A stretch of DNA of 64,000 nucleotides from JAJEDW01 sp963555775 (GCA_963555775.3 CAUVWY020000009.1:1337238-1401237), one strand, 5' to 3'; numbered from the stretch's first letter, positions 1-11,681 are shown. The notes: generated from the letters alone by a model not told the origin. Translations and numbers: made by a program.

Positions 1-2
1 TG

Positions 3-269
3 GCCATCAATCGCGGTCATTGGAGTATCGAAAGCGTCCATTACATCATCGACTGGAATTACGATGAGGACCGCAGTCGAATCCGCACCGGCTTCGGCCC
101 GGAAAACATCACCCGCCTCCGACGCTTTGCCGTCGGTATTCTCAAATCCTTTCAAAAACCCGCTCAATCGATCGCCCAATCGATGCGCAAACTCTCTTTC
201 AATACCCGTCTCGTCTTCGACTACTTGAGAATGACTCGAAATTCATTCCCCACATCATGCTCCATCTGA
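3..269 (+). pseudogene. ISAs1-family transposase, C-terminal fragment
   Basis: An open frame enters from the left edge and runs 88 codons to a TGA at 267-269. It reads RGHWSIESVHYIIDW, then EDRSRIRTGFGPENI and LRRFAVGILKS, and near the end NTRLVFDYLRMT. This is the usual C-terminal region of ISAs1-type (H-repeat) DDE transposases: the GHW.IE catalytic-glutamate region followed by RIR.G.GPEN.A.LRR. The N-terminal part lies outside the window. The last residues look out of place, and the reverse transcriptase fragment begins directly after, so two mobile elements probably abut near 245-283. I am fairly sure of the family and unsure of the exact end. Confidence 0.7.
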
Positions 270-282
270 GAACAAATTTGCC

Positions 283-921
283 GTGCCTCTGTCGCCCTTG
301 CTGGCCAATCTGTACATCCGGCGGTTTATTCTGGGCTGGAAACAGCGGGGTGGGATGGAGCGCTACGGGGCGCACATCGTCAACTATGCGGATGATTTCG
401 TCGTGTGTTGTAAGCAGGGAGCGGCGGACGCCCTTGTGGAGGTGCGCCGGATCATGGCGCAGTTGAAGCTTCGGATGAACGAAGACAAGACCCGAGTCCA
501 CCGAGTTCCGGAGGAGAGCTTCGACTTTTTGGGGTACACCTTTGGTCGATGCTACTCCCCCCAGACGGGGCGCAGCTATATCGGCACGCGTCCATCGAAG
601 ACGCGGATCACCCGATTGTGTCGGGCCATCAGCCAGGATACGGGGCGGACCCGGCTCCTGTGGGATGCCACGGCCATGGTTCACGCTCTGAATCGGAAGC
701 TGGTGGGTTGGTCCAACTACTTCTGTCTGGGTCCGGTCAGCTCCGCCTACCGCGCGGTGGATCAACACACGCGGTATCGGCTGCGTCAGTGGTTGCGCCG
801 GAAACATCAAGGACGATGCCGCCCGGGCGTGATGCAGTACCCCAGCGAATATCTCTATGAGACGTTGGGACTGGTCCGCCTGGAGGGCCGAACGCGCAAC
901 TTTCCGTGGGCGAAAGCGTAG
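283..921 (+). pseudogene. ltrA: group II intron reverse transcriptase/maturase, 5'-truncated
   Basis: The frame starts abruptly inside the RT domain with PLSPLLANLYI, the segment just ahead of the catalytic motif. It continues with the catalytic box as YADDFVV about 35 residues in. It then reads MNEDKTRVHRV and FDFLGYTF (RT motifs 6-7) and a maturase-like region with LNRKLVGWSNYF. Full-length group II maturases are about 420-600 residues; only about 212 remain, and the fingers and N-terminal RT motifs are missing. The GTG at 283 is simply the first in-frame start and is unlikely to be a real initiation site. An intron domain V follows 10 bp after the stop, which confirms the intron origin. 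The truncated protein cannot be an active reverse transcriptase. Confidence 0.85.
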
Positions 922-930
922 CCCTTGTCC

Positions 931-966
931 GAGAGCCGGATGCGGGAAAACCGCACGTCCGGTTCG
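931..966 (+). ncRNA. group II intron domain V (remnant intron 3' end)
   Basis: GAGCCGGATGCGG, a GAAAA-type loop and CCGCACGTCCGGTTC form the short bulged hairpin characteristic of bacterial group II intron domain V (compare the common GAGCCGTATGCGG...CGCACGTACGGTTC form). It lies immediately downstream of the maturase stop, the normal place. The intron 3' end should lie roughly 80-100 nt further on, near 1050, but I could not fix it. With the 5' part gone, the RNA is a remnant. Confidence 0.75.
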
Positions 967-1126
967 ATGAGCGGGATGTGGAAACGGACCATGGCCGGGC
1001 TCGTGAGGCACCGCCAGACGAAAGGGGCGGCCACAGATAGGCCCGACCTACCGCACCGCGCCACATCTCGACTCTACCGAGTTGTCTGCTACAGCGCCGG
1101 ATCCATCCGCCAGCGCACGCCCCCTG

Positions 1127-1187
1127 ACGCGCTTGATCCGGCGCGACGAACGCGCCGCTACGCGCCCGGCGCGGGGAACGCGCCGTA
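1127..1187. repeat. GC-rich intergenic repeat (GCGCTTGATCCGGCGCGA type), copy 1
   Basis: GACGCGCTTGATCCGGCGCG followed by GAACGCGCC, with further GGCGCG/CGCGCC inverted pairs. The same core recurs at 58363-58545. It sits between the intron remnant and lolC. The flanking stretch 1086-1120 (ACAGCGCCGGATCCATCCG) also resembles 18893-18920. No protein is encoded here. Confidence 0.55.
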
Positions 1188-1279
1188 GCTCTGACGGCGT
1201 CTCCGACTCTTCGCGACGAAAACCCGTGAGAAAGGCGGGCCAAAACCGCGACTGCCGTTCCGTGTCATACTTTTAGGCA

Positions 1280-2494
1280 ATGCGGTTCGAGTTCATCGTC
1301 GCTCTCCGTTATCTCAAAGCCAAACGCAAGCAGGCCGTCGTTTCGGTCATTACAGGGGTTTCGGTCGTTGGCGTCGCCGCCGGTGTCGCGGCCCTGGTCA
1401 TCGCTCTCGCGATGAATACCGGATTCAGACAGGATCTCGAAACCAAGCTGCTGGGCGCGCAGCCGCACGTCACACTGCTCATGGCCAACGGTCAGGGTAT
1501 CGAAAACTACATGGAGATCGTCGAACGCGCCGAGGCGGTTGACGGTGTGATTGCCGCCGCGCCGGCAATTTATCAGCGGGTGCTTCTTACGAACGGTTTT
1601 CGCGAAGATGGCGCGTTCATGAAAGGCATCATTCCCGAACTCGAGAAGAGACGCTCGACCGCACTCGACAACCTGGTCGAAGGGCAAATCGACGAGTTCG
1701 ATGACTTTTCGATTCTGCTCGGGGACGAACTCGCCGCGTATATGGGTTCCTTTGCGGGCGATCGAGTCCGGGCGATCAGTATCGAGACGATGATGACGCC
1801 CATGGGGAACAGGCCTCGCGACAGAACGCTGGACGTGATTGGCGTGTTCAGTTCGGGCCTCTACGAATACGACGTCAGCTACGTGTTCGCTTCAATGTTT
1901 TCGGTCCAACGGTTGGGCGGACTGGGCGACGTCGCCTCGGCGATCGAGATCCAGCTCGAGAATGCCGACGATACCGAACTGCTGGGGCCGCGGATTGTGG
2001 AGGCCGTGGGCGGCGGTCTGGAGTTCACCGACTGGAAGACGCAGAACACGAGCCTGTTTCAGGCTCTCCAACTGGAACGGCTCGCAATGTGGCTGGCCAT
2101 CGGCCTGATCGTTCTGGTCGCTTCGCTGAACATCGTGGGGACGCTGGTGATGATGGTCATGGAAAAGACACGCGATATCGCCGTATTGATGTCCATGGGG
2201 GCGACCCGCGACAACATTCGCCGCATTTTCATCGCTCAGGGCGTCATCATCGGCGTTGTCGGGACAATTCTGGGGCTGGCGGTTGGCAACGCGGTGGCCG
2301 TGGTGGCGGATACGTACGAACTGATCTCGCTCTCCGAAGACCTGTGGTCGATCGACCATGTACCGTTCGACCCGTACTGGTTGGACTCGGTCATTGTGGG
2401 CGCGGCGGCTGTTCTCGTCAGTTTTCTTGCAACCCTGTACCCATCGAGGGCCGCTTCGGCCACTCTTCCTGTTGAAGCCCTGCGTTATGAATAG
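1280..2494 (+). CDS. lolC: lipoprotein-releasing ABC transporter, permease (LolC/LolE type)
   Basis: A 404-residue inner-membrane protein of the LolC/E (FtsX-superfamily) permease class, which works with LolD to extract outer-membrane lipoproteins from the inner membrane. The N-terminus has the family's typical opening, FIVALRYLKAKRKQAVVSVIT, and runs into the first membrane segment (about 20-50). A large periplasmic domain follows. Three membrane segments lie near the C-terminus: about 275-300 (LAIGLIVLVASLNIVGTLVMM), 320-345 and 370-395. VMEKTRDIAVLMSMGATRDNI is the conserved cytoplasmic loop that couples to the ATPase. Its last 8 bp overlap lolD, so the two are co-translated. With a single permease the transporter would be homodimeric (LolF-like), or a second permease lies elsewhere. 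Confidence 0.9.
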   Translation: MRFEFIVALRYLKAKRKQAVVSVITGVSVVGVAAGVAALVIALAMNTGFRQDLETKLLGAQPHVTLLMANGQGIENYMEIVERAEAVDGVIAAAPAIYQRVLLTNGFREDGAFMKGIIPELEKRRSTALDNLVEGQIDEFDDFSILLGDELAAYMGSFAGDRVRAISIETMMTPMGNRPRDRTLDVIGVFSSGLYEYDVSYVFASMFSVQRLGGLGDVASAIEIQLENADDTELLGPRIVEAVGGGLEFTDWKTQNTSLFQALQLERLAMWLAIGLIVLVASLNIVGTLVMMVMEKTRDIAVLMSMGATRDNIRRIFIAQGVIIGVVGTILGLAVGNAVAVVADTYELISLSEDLWSIDHVPFDPYWLDSVIVGAAAVLVSFLATLYPSRAASATLPVEALRYE

Positions 2495-3194
2495 TGCGGC
2501 CCCTGCCGATCGCGGTTCCATTCTGGAGGTCGTCAACCTTACAAAAATCTACGATAACCCGGTCTCTCCGATCGTTATTTTCGAAAAACTGAACCTGAGC
2601 GTGCCTCGGGGAGGCCTGATTGCCGTGGTGGGTCCTTCGGGCGCCGGCAAGAGCACGCTGCTTCATCTGCTCGGTGGGCTGGATCCCCCGACTTCAGGTC
2701 AGATTCGGTTCGAGGGCGAGGATATTTTCGCTTTCGACTCGGACCGGCTTGCGGACTATCGAAACCGGCACATTGGCTTCGTGTTTCAGTTTCATCACCT
2801 GTTGCCCGAGTTCACCGCGGTCGAGAACGCGGCCATGCCCCTGATGGTTCGGGGAATGAGCCGCGCCGAATCGACGGACTCGGCTCGAACGCTGCTCGAA
2901 CGGGTGGGTTTGGCCCGGCGTCTCGATCATCGGGTGGGGGAACTGTCCGGTGGAGAACAGCAGCGGGTTGCGATTGCCCGCGCACTGGTTGGCGATTCCG
3001 AACTGCTGCTGGCGGATGAACCGACCGGAAATCTGGATCAGGATACCGGAAGGGACGTCTTTGACGTCATACGCAGTCTCCACGAGGAAAGAAAGTTGAC
3101 ATCGGTCATCGTGACCCACAATGAGCGGATCGCCGTGGGTTGCGATCTGGTCTGGCAGATTCGGCAGGCACAACTCGAGGCACTTGAAATATAG
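2487..3194 (+). CDS. lolD: lipoprotein-releasing ABC transporter, ATP-binding subunit LolD
   Basis: A 235-residue ABC ATPase. It shows Walker A GPSGAGKST (about residue 49), a Q-loop region, the signature LSGGEQQRVAIARAL and Walker B LLLADEPTGNLD, the last being the form typical of the LolD/MacB/FtsE group. I chose the ATG at 2487, which overlaps the lolC stop, because the LolD-like sequence (ILEVVNLTKIY) begins just after it; the open frame extends further upstream but only inside lolC. It powers lipoprotein release with the adjacent LolC. Assignment to LolD rather than a MacB-type ATPase rests on that partner. Confidence 0.9.
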   Translation: MNSAAPADRGSILEVVNLTKIYDNPVSPIVIFEKLNLSVPRGGLIAVVGPSGAGKSTLLHLLGGLDPPTSGQIRFEGEDIFAFDSDRLADYRNRHIGFVFQFHHLLPEFTAVENAAMPLMVRGMSRAESTDSARTLLERVGLARRLDHRVGELSGGEQQRVAIARALVGDSELLLADEPTGNLDQDTGRDVFDVIRSLHEERKLTSVIVTHNERIAVGCDLVWQIRQAQLEALEI

Positions 3195-3414
3195 TTTTTC
3201 TGGTGTATTTGCGTGTTTCCTTTCAAGGAAATGTCTGTTGTTCTGGATTTGCCGTTCGTTTAGACTGAAACTGCATCTAATCCGTTTGCATGTTCACCTT
3301 TAGTCGAACGATCATGTTCGCCTTAGCCGAACGATTCGAAATTTCGATCGACTATGATTTGATGTTTATGCGGTTTGGGTCTATTGAGGTTTACAATCGG
3401 ACCGAGAGTCAGAA

Positions 3415-5853
<2,439 letters not shown>

Positions 5854-5922
5854 TCATTTGAAAACAAATGGGTGGAGTGAGTTTCCGCTCCTGTTTTGAC
5901 AAAAACCGTTCCCCTTCAGTCT

Positions 5923-6197
5923 AACAACCCGTGGTAGGACCCTACAGGGTCGCGCGCGGGGGTCTTCGGGTCTCAGGCGCGAAGAGAGGAGCGGAGCGAT
6001 GGTTTCACATCGTGACCGACGAACGACAAAGTCTGTGACCCGAACCCCCCTGCGCCCTACGGGTTACGGCGGCATCGGGCCATCTGCCACGTTGCCACTC
6101 CTCGATTGATGTGGGGGCATCGACTTCGTCGTGCCGCCTCGCATACGGCCCAATGGCGCTCGTAACGCGATCCCTGCAGGGTTCTACCACGGGCTGT
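5923..6197. repeat. dispersed palindromic repeat, complete unit (about 275 bp)
   Basis: The unit is bounded by imperfect terminal inverted repeats of about 30 bp. The left end reads CAACCCGTGGTAGGACCC; the reverse complement of the right end reads CAGCCCGTGGTAGAACCC. The interior has two recognisable arms: one with TTTGTCGTTCGTCGGTCAC (reverse complement), the other with GCGCCATTGGGCCGTATGCG (reverse complement). The same arms occur in a duplicated array at 18316-18864, and end fragments occur at five other sites. Open frames across it are artefacts of the GC content. It may be a non-autonomous mobile element or a structured RNA element. Confidence 0.75.
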
Positions 6198-6289
6198 CAC
6201 TCAAGCGCCGGTAACCGAAGTCTGCCGTTGTCGGGTGGGTGTATGTCCGGTTGCCCAATGATGACGTTTCGCGGCGTGCGTCCCCGGCG

Positions 6290-6318
6290 TGGACCCGGAT
6301 GTATGTGCGTAGTACAAT
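6290..6318 (+). promoter_or_regulatory. possible sigma-70-type promoter for bamA
   Basis: TGGACC at 6290-6295 and TACAAT at 6313-6318 are separated by 17 bp, which fits a housekeeping promoter with a good -10 and a weak -35. A perfect 6-bp hairpin (GCCGCC-GTCA-GGCGGC, 6335-6350) follows in the presumed leader. It sits just before a strong ribosome binding site (GGAGGAGG) ahead of the bamA ATG, so it could affect translation. Confidence 0.4.
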
Positions 6319-6364
6319 TTCAGTTCGAAGATGAGCCGCCGTCAGGCGGCGCCTGGAGGAGGAA

Positions 6365-9013
6365 ATGAAGTTATTTGCCGTTGTTTTTGCCTTGTTTTTG
6401 AACGGCGCCCAGGCCCAGGAATCGGAGACGCCCGACCCGGCAGTCCCCCAGATCGTTGAAGGGATCGACTTTCGAGGCAATCGGCGCGTTCGTTCCGACA
6501 CAATCCGGTACAACCTCCAGACGCGCCCAGGCGCGTTACTGAACTCCAGCGTGGTCGCCCGCGATATTCGCATGCTGTATTCCCTGGGGTACTTCGACGA
6601 CATCACGGTGGAGCAGGAAGCCGGTACCGACGGCGTCATCGTCATCTTCAACTTCGAAGAAAAACCATTCATCCGGCAGATCGATTACGAGGGGATGAGC
6701 GCGATTCAGGAGTCCGACATACTGGAACGGCTTCGGGACCGGAACGTCGGTCTCAGTGTCGAACAACCCTACGATCCCGCGCGCGTGCGCCGCGCGCAGG
6801 CGGTCATCCTGGACTTGTTGGCCGAACATGGCCGTCAGAATGCCGTCGTTGAAATCGATCAATACGAGATACCTCCCAACAATGTAGGTGTCGCGTTCGT
6901 TATCGACGAAGGACCTCAGATCAAGGTCGAGGAAATCGAAATCGAAGGGAACGAGGTGTTCTCCGATGGCGACATCAAGGGGGCGATGGAATTGATCAAG
7001 GAGGCGGGGCCCATCACCTCGTTTTCGGACAAGGACCTATACCACCCCCTCAAGATGAATGACGACATCTCACGCATCAACATGTTCTATCGCGATAACG
7101 GCTACATGCGTGCGAATGTTCTCGAACCCACGATCGAAATCCGCCCCAAGAAAATCTTCCGTACGCTCCCGTTCATCAAACCGTCCTTTCCCTGGGGCAT
7201 TCCCCTGCCGTTCTGGAAGAAAGAGGTCGACCGTTTCTACATTACGATTCCGGTGGAAGAGAACGAACAGTATCGGGTCGGCGATTTGAACGTCACGGGA
7301 GCGACATTGTTTCCCGAGGACCAACTGCTCGCCTTCATCGGCTTGAGGTCCGGTGAAATCTTCAACGAAAGGTTGTTGCGGGACGGTTTCGAGAGCTTGA
7401 TCAATCTGTACGGCGACTTCGGTTATATCAATTTCAGCCCGTCGCCATATCTGGATTACGACGATCAGGAACGGCTGGTCCACGTTACGATCAACATCGA
7501 TGAAGACCGCCAGTATTTCGTGAACCGCATCAATTTCAGGGGAAACACGACGACGCGCGACAAGGTTATCCGCCGGGAGATCATGCTGCAGGAAGGCCAG
7601 CAGTTCAGTTCGCGACTCTGGGACAACAGCATATTGCGCCTGAACCAACTCGGCTATTTCGAAGAGATTCTCGAAGACGCAGCCGAAATCCGTCCCAACC
7701 CGTCCGAGCCGGAAGTCGATATCACATTGTCGCTTGAAGAGCGCGGCAGGAACAGCATCGGCTTCAGCGGTGGAGTGAGCGGCATCGGGGGCAGCTTCAT
7801 GGGCGTCGACTATTCGACGAACAATTTCCTCGGATTTGGCGAAACCCTTTCCGTCAGCCTGCAGGGCGGAACCCGAATGTCGAACTACATGTTCAGCTTT
7901 ACGGAGCCTTACCTGTTCGACCGTCCCATTTCGGCGGGGTTTTCGATCTTCAAGAGCGCGTTCAGGTTCGATCAGGCGCGAGACGTCTTCGGAATAGCGC
8001 CGGACGACGCGGATCAATTCGGTTTCAACAACCTGCTGAACTATGAACAGGCTCGTCGCGGTTTCAACGTCTTTACGAGTTATCCGCTCAGGGTTTTCCA
8101 GCGACTGGGTCTCACGTTCCAGTTCGACAACTCCGAGACGTCGGCGGTGAATCCGGCGACTTCGGCCTTTTTCAGTTCCGTCCGCCAATCCAACGAGTCG
8201 AGCTTCAGGTCGGGTGCGAGCCTTGACGACGACTTCCGTACGCGGTCGGTCGTTCCGTCCTACACGTACAACACTCTTAACAGCGGATTCAGGCCGAGTG
8301 CCGGACAGAGGTTTTCGGCCACATTCGACTTTACGGGCGGGCCTCTGGGAGGTAACGTCAGCTACTTCAGGCCCCAGCTCGAATACCAGCGTTTCAAGGC
8401 GCTCGGGATGGGAATGGGAGGCCGGCCCAACGTCATTGCATTCCGTATTCAGGCATCCCACATTCGAGGGTATGCCGGCACCAGCGTGCCTTTCTACCAG
8501 CGCTTCTTCATGGGCGGCGATTTTGACGTCCGCGGTTTCGAATTCAGGTCGATAAGTCCGATCGCCTGGGTCCAGCGTCAGACGATCAGCCCGTTGACCG
8601 GAGAGCCCGTCGTTTTTGACGATATCGCTTATCTTGGCGGCGACACGCTGGGAGTGGTGAATCTGGAGTATCGGATTCCCATTGTGGGAGATACCCTGAC
8701 TGTGGCCCCGTTTCTGGACATCGGGAATTCGTGGGTCGTGAACAAGGATCAGCTCCTCCGTACAATCACCGAGAATGGCGTCACTCGTACGGAGGGTGTA
8801 AGATTCCTTTCTGGGACGAACTCCGGGTTGCGGTCCAGTACGGGGGTGGAGTTTCAGATTCAGATGCCGGTCATTCAGGCGCCGTTCCGGCTGATTTGGC
8901 ACTATAATCCGCAACGGATCGATGAGACGTTTATCGGGCCGGCCTCGGGACGAGGGTTTACCTTCAGAGAAGAGAAGACGGGTTTCAAATTTTCGGTTGG
9001 GCGGACATTTTAG
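6365..9013 (+). CDS. bamA: outer membrane protein assembly factor BamA
   Basis: An 882-residue Omp85 protein, the central subunit of the beta-barrel assembly machine. A signal peptide (MKLFAVVFALFLNGAQAQ) is followed by consecutive POTRA domains from about 30 to 460 (VEGIDFRGNRRVRSDTIRYN; VEEIEIEGNEVFSD; RVGDLNVTGATLFP; VNRINFRGNTTTRDKVIRRE). The C-terminal barrel contains the Omp85 signature region around MGGDFDVRGFEFRSISP and ends in a terminal-strand motif, FKFSVGRTF, with the expected final Phe. Somewhat longer than E. coli BamA (810). The ATG has a strong GGAGGAGG site. It heads a block with skp, fabZ, lpxA and lpxI, the classic envelope cluster; lpxD, often found here, is absent. Confidence 0.95.
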   Translation: MKLFAVVFALFLNGAQAQESETPDPAVPQIVEGIDFRGNRRVRSDTIRYNLQTRPGALLNSSVVARDIRMLYSLGYFDDITVEQEAGTDGVIVIFNFEEKPFIRQIDYEGMSAIQESDILERLRDRNVGLSVEQPYDPARVRRAQAVILDLLAEHGRQNAVVEIDQYEIPPNNVGVAFVIDEGPQIKVEEIEIEGNEVFSDGDIKGAMELIKEAGPITSFSDKDLYHPLKMNDDISRINMFYRDNGYMRANVLEPTIEIRPKKIFRTLPFIKPSFPWGIPLPFWKKEVDRFYITIPVEENEQYRVGDLNVTGATLFPEDQLLAFIGLRSGEIFNERLLRDGFESLINLYGDFGYINFSPSPYLDYDDQERLVHVTINIDEDRQYFVNRINFRGNTTTRDKVIRREIMLQEGQQFSSRLWDNSILRLNQLGYFEEILEDAAEIRPNPSEPEVDITLSLEERGRNSIGFSGGVSGIGGSFMGVDYSTNNFLGFGETLSVSLQGGTRMSNYMFSFTEPYLFDRPISAGFSIFKSAFRFDQARDVFGIAPDDADQFGFNNLLNYEQARRGFNVFTSYPLRVFQRLGLTFQFDNSETSAVNPATSAFFSSVRQSNESSFRSGASLDDDFRTRSVVPSYTYNTLNSGFRPSAGQRFSATFDFTGGPLGGNVSYFRPQLEYQRFKALGMGMGGRPNVIAFRIQASHIRGYAGTSVPFYQRFFMGGDFDVRGFEFRSISPIAWVQRQTISPLTGEPVVFDDIAYLGGDTLGVVNLEYRIPIVGDTLTVAPFLDIGNSWVVNKDQLLRTITENGVTRTEGVRFLSGTNSGLRSSTGVEFQIQMPVIQAPFRLIWHYNPQRIDETFIGPASGRGFTFREEKTGFKFSVGRTF

Positions 9014-9029
9014 ATTTGTGGGAGAAAAC

Positions 9030-9578
9030 ATGAGGAACTTGACACTATTTGCGCTCTTGCTGTTGCCTGGATCATTGATGGCTCAGGCGACGAAAGTCGG
9101 AGTCATCGATTTCCAGGGCGCGACGATGGCAAGCGAAGCGGGCCTTGAGGCTTCAAGGCAGATTGAGGACATGGTTGCCGAGATCGAGGCGAACCTGTCG
9201 GTCACCGAAGCCGAGATCGTCGCGGCTCAGACCCGGTATCAGACTCAGCAGCGTGCACTTTCGGCGACCGCGCTGGCGCAATTGGAGAACGAGATCACCC
9301 GGCTCCAGACCCAGTTCACTCGTGAACAGGAAGACGCGCAACTGGCAGTCGATGCGCTCCAGACCCAGCTTCTCAGCCCGATCACCGAAAGAGTTCAGGC
9401 AATTGTTCTCGAATACGCCGAGCGGGAAGGCTACACGATGATCCTTGATCCTACGGCCGTTGTTTATGCGTCGGAAGCCTCGAATATCACCGACGAAATC
9501 ATCGAGTTGTTGAACGTACAGGCCAACGAAGCGGCCGACGAAGCCGCCCAACCAACCTCGGAAGCTCCCGCGCAGTAA
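9030..9578 (+). CDS. skp: periplasmic chaperone Skp/OmpH family
   Basis: About 182 residues. The signal peptide is MRNLTLFALLLLPGSLMAQA, followed by the family opening KVGVIDFQGATMASEAG. A long coiled coil follows (about 50-115; IEDMVAEIEANLSV..., heavy in E, Q, A and L), then the folding core with YAEREGYTMILDPTAVVYAS, the usual Skp C-terminal strand region. It ends in an Ala/Glu/Pro tail. The start chosen is the ATG 16 bp after bamA with GGGAGA upstream; an open frame extends back into bamA, but the signal peptide fixes this start. The role is to hold unfolded outer membrane proteins on their way to BamA. Confidence 0.9.
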   Translation: MRNLTLFALLLLPGSLMAQATKVGVIDFQGATMASEAGLEASRQIEDMVAEIEANLSVTEAEIVAAQTRYQTQQRALSATALAQLENEITRLQTQFTREQEDAQLAVDALQTQLLSPITERVQAIVLEYAEREGYTMILDPTAVVYASEASNITDEIIELLNVQANEAADEAAQPTSEAPAQ

Positions 9579-9631
9579 GCACGGAAACCCCGGCCGAGGC
9601 CGGCGAACTCGCGCCGGGCACGGGAGAAGTT

Positions 9632-10069
9632 TTGGAACTTCGAATCGACGAGATCATGAGGCTGCTGCCTCATCGCTATCCGTTTCTGATGATCGATCGT
9701 GTCGTTGAGGTTGAGCGCAAGAAACGGCTTGCCGCCATCAAGAACGTCACCATCAACGAATTTTTCTTCGCGGGACACTTTCCCGGGGTCCCCGTCATGC
9801 CGGGTGTCCTCACGATCGAGTGCATGGCACAGGCCGGCGCCATTCTAGGACTTCTTGAAACCCCGGATCCCGCGAATACCCTGGTCTACTTCATGGGGAT
9901 CGAGTCGGCCAAGTTCCGCCGGCCGATCGTGCCGGGCGACCAACTCAGGATCGTCGCCAACCTGCTGCGCCGCAGAGCTCAGGTGTGGAAGATGAGTGGC
10001 GAGGTGTGGGTGGGCGAAGACCTCGCCGCCCAAGCCACACTACTGTCATCCATTTCCCCTCGGGAATAA
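9632..10069 (+). CDS. fabZ: 3-hydroxyacyl-ACP dehydratase FabZ
   Basis: A 145-residue hot-dog fold enzyme that dehydrates 3-hydroxyacyl-ACP in fatty acid elongation. LLPHRYPFLMIDRV and AGHFPGVPVMPGVLTIECMAQ contain the catalytic His and Glu of the family. A TTG start is used, with GGGAGAAG about 6 nt upstream. The stop codon overlaps the lpxA ATG by one base. FabZ competes with lipid A synthesis for 3-hydroxyacyl-ACP, which explains its usual place beside lpxA. Confidence 0.93.
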   Translation: MELRIDEIMRLLPHRYPFLMIDRVVEVERKKRLAAIKNVTINEFFFAGHFPGVPVMPGVLTIECMAQAGAILGLLETPDPANTLVYFMGIESAKFRRPIVPGDQLRIVANLLRRRAQVWKMSGEVWVGEDLAAQATLLSSISPRE

Positions 10070-10857
10070 TGGCCGTCAGCAGCCCAGCGCGCCATCCCAC
10101 CGCAATCGTCAGTCCTCGAGCCGAACTTGCCCCGGACGTGTATGTCGGGCCATATTCCATGATCGGCCCGCGGGTTCGTATCGATGCCGGGTGCCGCATC
10201 GACTCTCATGTCGTCATTGAAGGGCCCGTCTCGATTGGCCCCGGCAACCGATTCTTTCCGTTCTGTTCGATCGGGTCACAGCCCCAGGATCTCAAGTTCG
10301 AAGGCGAGGAAACGGTCCTGGAGATCGGCGCCCACAATGTGTTTCGCGAGTACGTGAACGTCAACCGTGGAACGGCGGGCGGTGGAGGCAAAACACGGAT
10401 CGGAGACTACTGTTTTTTCATGGTGAACGCGCACGTGGCCCACGACTGCATTCTTGGCGACCATGTCATAATGGCCAATGCGGCGACTCTGAGTGGACAT
10501 GTCGTCATCGAAGATTACGGGACCATCGGTGCGTTCAGCGCCGTACACCAATTTTGCAGGGTCGGCGTGCATGGATGGGTGGGCGGGTTCACGGTCGTGA
10601 CCAAGGATGTCCTGCCATACTCGAAGACCGTCGCCCCCCGTCAGACCAAGGCCTACGGCGTCAATACGCTGGGGTTGGAACGGCGTGGCTTTACGAGGGA
10701 ACAGGTTGCGAACATCGAGCAGGCGTTTCGGCTGCTCCAGCGTTCCAAACTCAACACCTCGCAGGCATTGGAGGCGATACGGGAACAGGTCGGCGGTTCC
10801 GAAGCCCGGACCATCGTCGACTTCATCGAGAGTTCAAGGCGTGGAGTCCACAAATAA
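10069..10857 (+). CDS. lpxA: UDP-N-acetylglucosamine acyltransferase LpxA
   Basis: 262 residues, the same length as E. coli LpxA; first step of lipid A synthesis. Hexapeptide repeats form the left-handed beta helix from about 5 to 190. The active-site segment AHVAHDCILGDHVIMAN carries the catalytic His equivalent to H125, and GAFSAVHQFCRVG is the next conserved block. AYGVNTLGLERRGFT is the standard family motif leading into the C-terminal helices. The ATG at 10069 overlaps the fabZ stop; an upstream in-frame extension lies entirely within fabZ. The lpxI GTG start lies within its last codons. Confidence 0.95.
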   Translation: MAVSSPARHPTAIVSPRAELAPDVYVGPYSMIGPRVRIDAGCRIDSHVVIEGPVSIGPGNRFFPFCSIGSQPQDLKFEGEETVLEIGAHNVFREYVNVNRGTAGGGGKTRIGDYCFFMVNAHVAHDCILGDHVIMANAATLSGHVVIEDYGTIGAFSAVHQFCRVGVHGWVGGFTVVTKDVLPYSKTVAPRQTKAYGVNTLGLERRGFTREQVANIEQAFRLLQRSKLNTSQALEAIREQVGGSEARTIVDFIESSRRGVHK

Positions 10858-11656
10858 GTACGGTTTGATCGCAGGGAACGGACGTTTTCCTTTCTTGGTC
10901 CTGGAAGCTGCCCGGAGCCAGGGAATCGAGATGGTCGTTGCGGCCATCAAGGAAGAAACCTTTCCAGAAATCGAGAAGCACGCCCAAACCGTCCGTTGGC
11001 TTTCGCTCGGGCAACTGGGCAAACTCATCGAGACGTTCAGGAGCGCAGGGGTCGATCGCGCCGTCATGGCCGGGCAGGTCAAACACAAGCAGATCTTCAG
11101 CGGTATCGTGCCGGATCTGAAAATGCTGAAACTGCTGGGATCGCTGGCGACAAAATCGACGGATTCGCTGATCGGCGGTGTGGCGCGGGTTCTTGAAGAC
11201 GAAGGGATCCATCTGATCGATTCCACCGCATTCCTGGGCCCCTTGCTTCCCGCACCCGGTGTTCTGACCGCCCGATCTCCAACCGGGGAAGAACAAAGGG
11301 ACATCGATTACGGATATGGCATCGCGCGGGAACTCGGGCGGCTCGATCTGGGGCAGTCCGTGGTGGTCAGCGACGGCGCCTGTGTGGCGCTCGAAGCGAT
11401 GGAGGGGACCGATGCGGTCGTGACCCGGGCCGCGTCGCTGGTCAACGGCCGGCCTCTGACGCTGGTCAAGCTGGCCAAACCCGGGCAGGATCTTCGCTTC
11501 GATATCCCCGTGGTGGGACCGGCAACGCTCGAGAACATGATACGGGCGAACGTCCGTGTGCTCGCGATCGAAGCCCGAAAGACACTGATGATCGACAAGG
11601 ATGAACTGATCGAATCGGCGAACGAGCATCGGATCTCGATCGTTGCGGTGGCGTAA
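10841..11656 (+). CDS. lpxI: UDP-2,3-diacylglucosamine pyrophosphatase LpxI
   Basis: About 271 residues, the DUF1009 family. LpxI hydrolyses UDP-2,3-diacylglucosamine to lipid X and replaces LpxH in many non-enteric bacteria. The opening YGLIAGNGRFPFLVLEAA, then VDRAVMAGQVKHKQIF, and later DLGQSVVVSDGACVALEAMEGTDA and VGPATLENM are all family hallmarks. I chose the GTG at 10841, which overlaps lpxA by 17 bp, because the conserved N-terminus begins five residues later. No lpxB follows, although it often does. Confidence 0.9.
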   Translation: MESTNKYGLIAGNGRFPFLVLEAARSQGIEMVVAAIKEETFPEIEKHAQTVRWLSLGQLGKLIETFRSAGVDRAVMAGQVKHKQIFSGIVPDLKMLKLLGSLATKSTDSLIGGVARVLEDEGIHLIDSTAFLGPLLPAPGVLTARSPTGEEQRDIDYGYGIARELGRLDLGQSVVVSDGACVALEAMEGTDAVVTRAASLVNGRPLTLVKLAKPGQDLRFDIPVVGPATLENMIRANVRVLAIEARKTLMIDKDELIESANEHRISIVAVA

Positions 11657-11681
11657 ACCGAAATAGGGGTTACTGAGTCCA

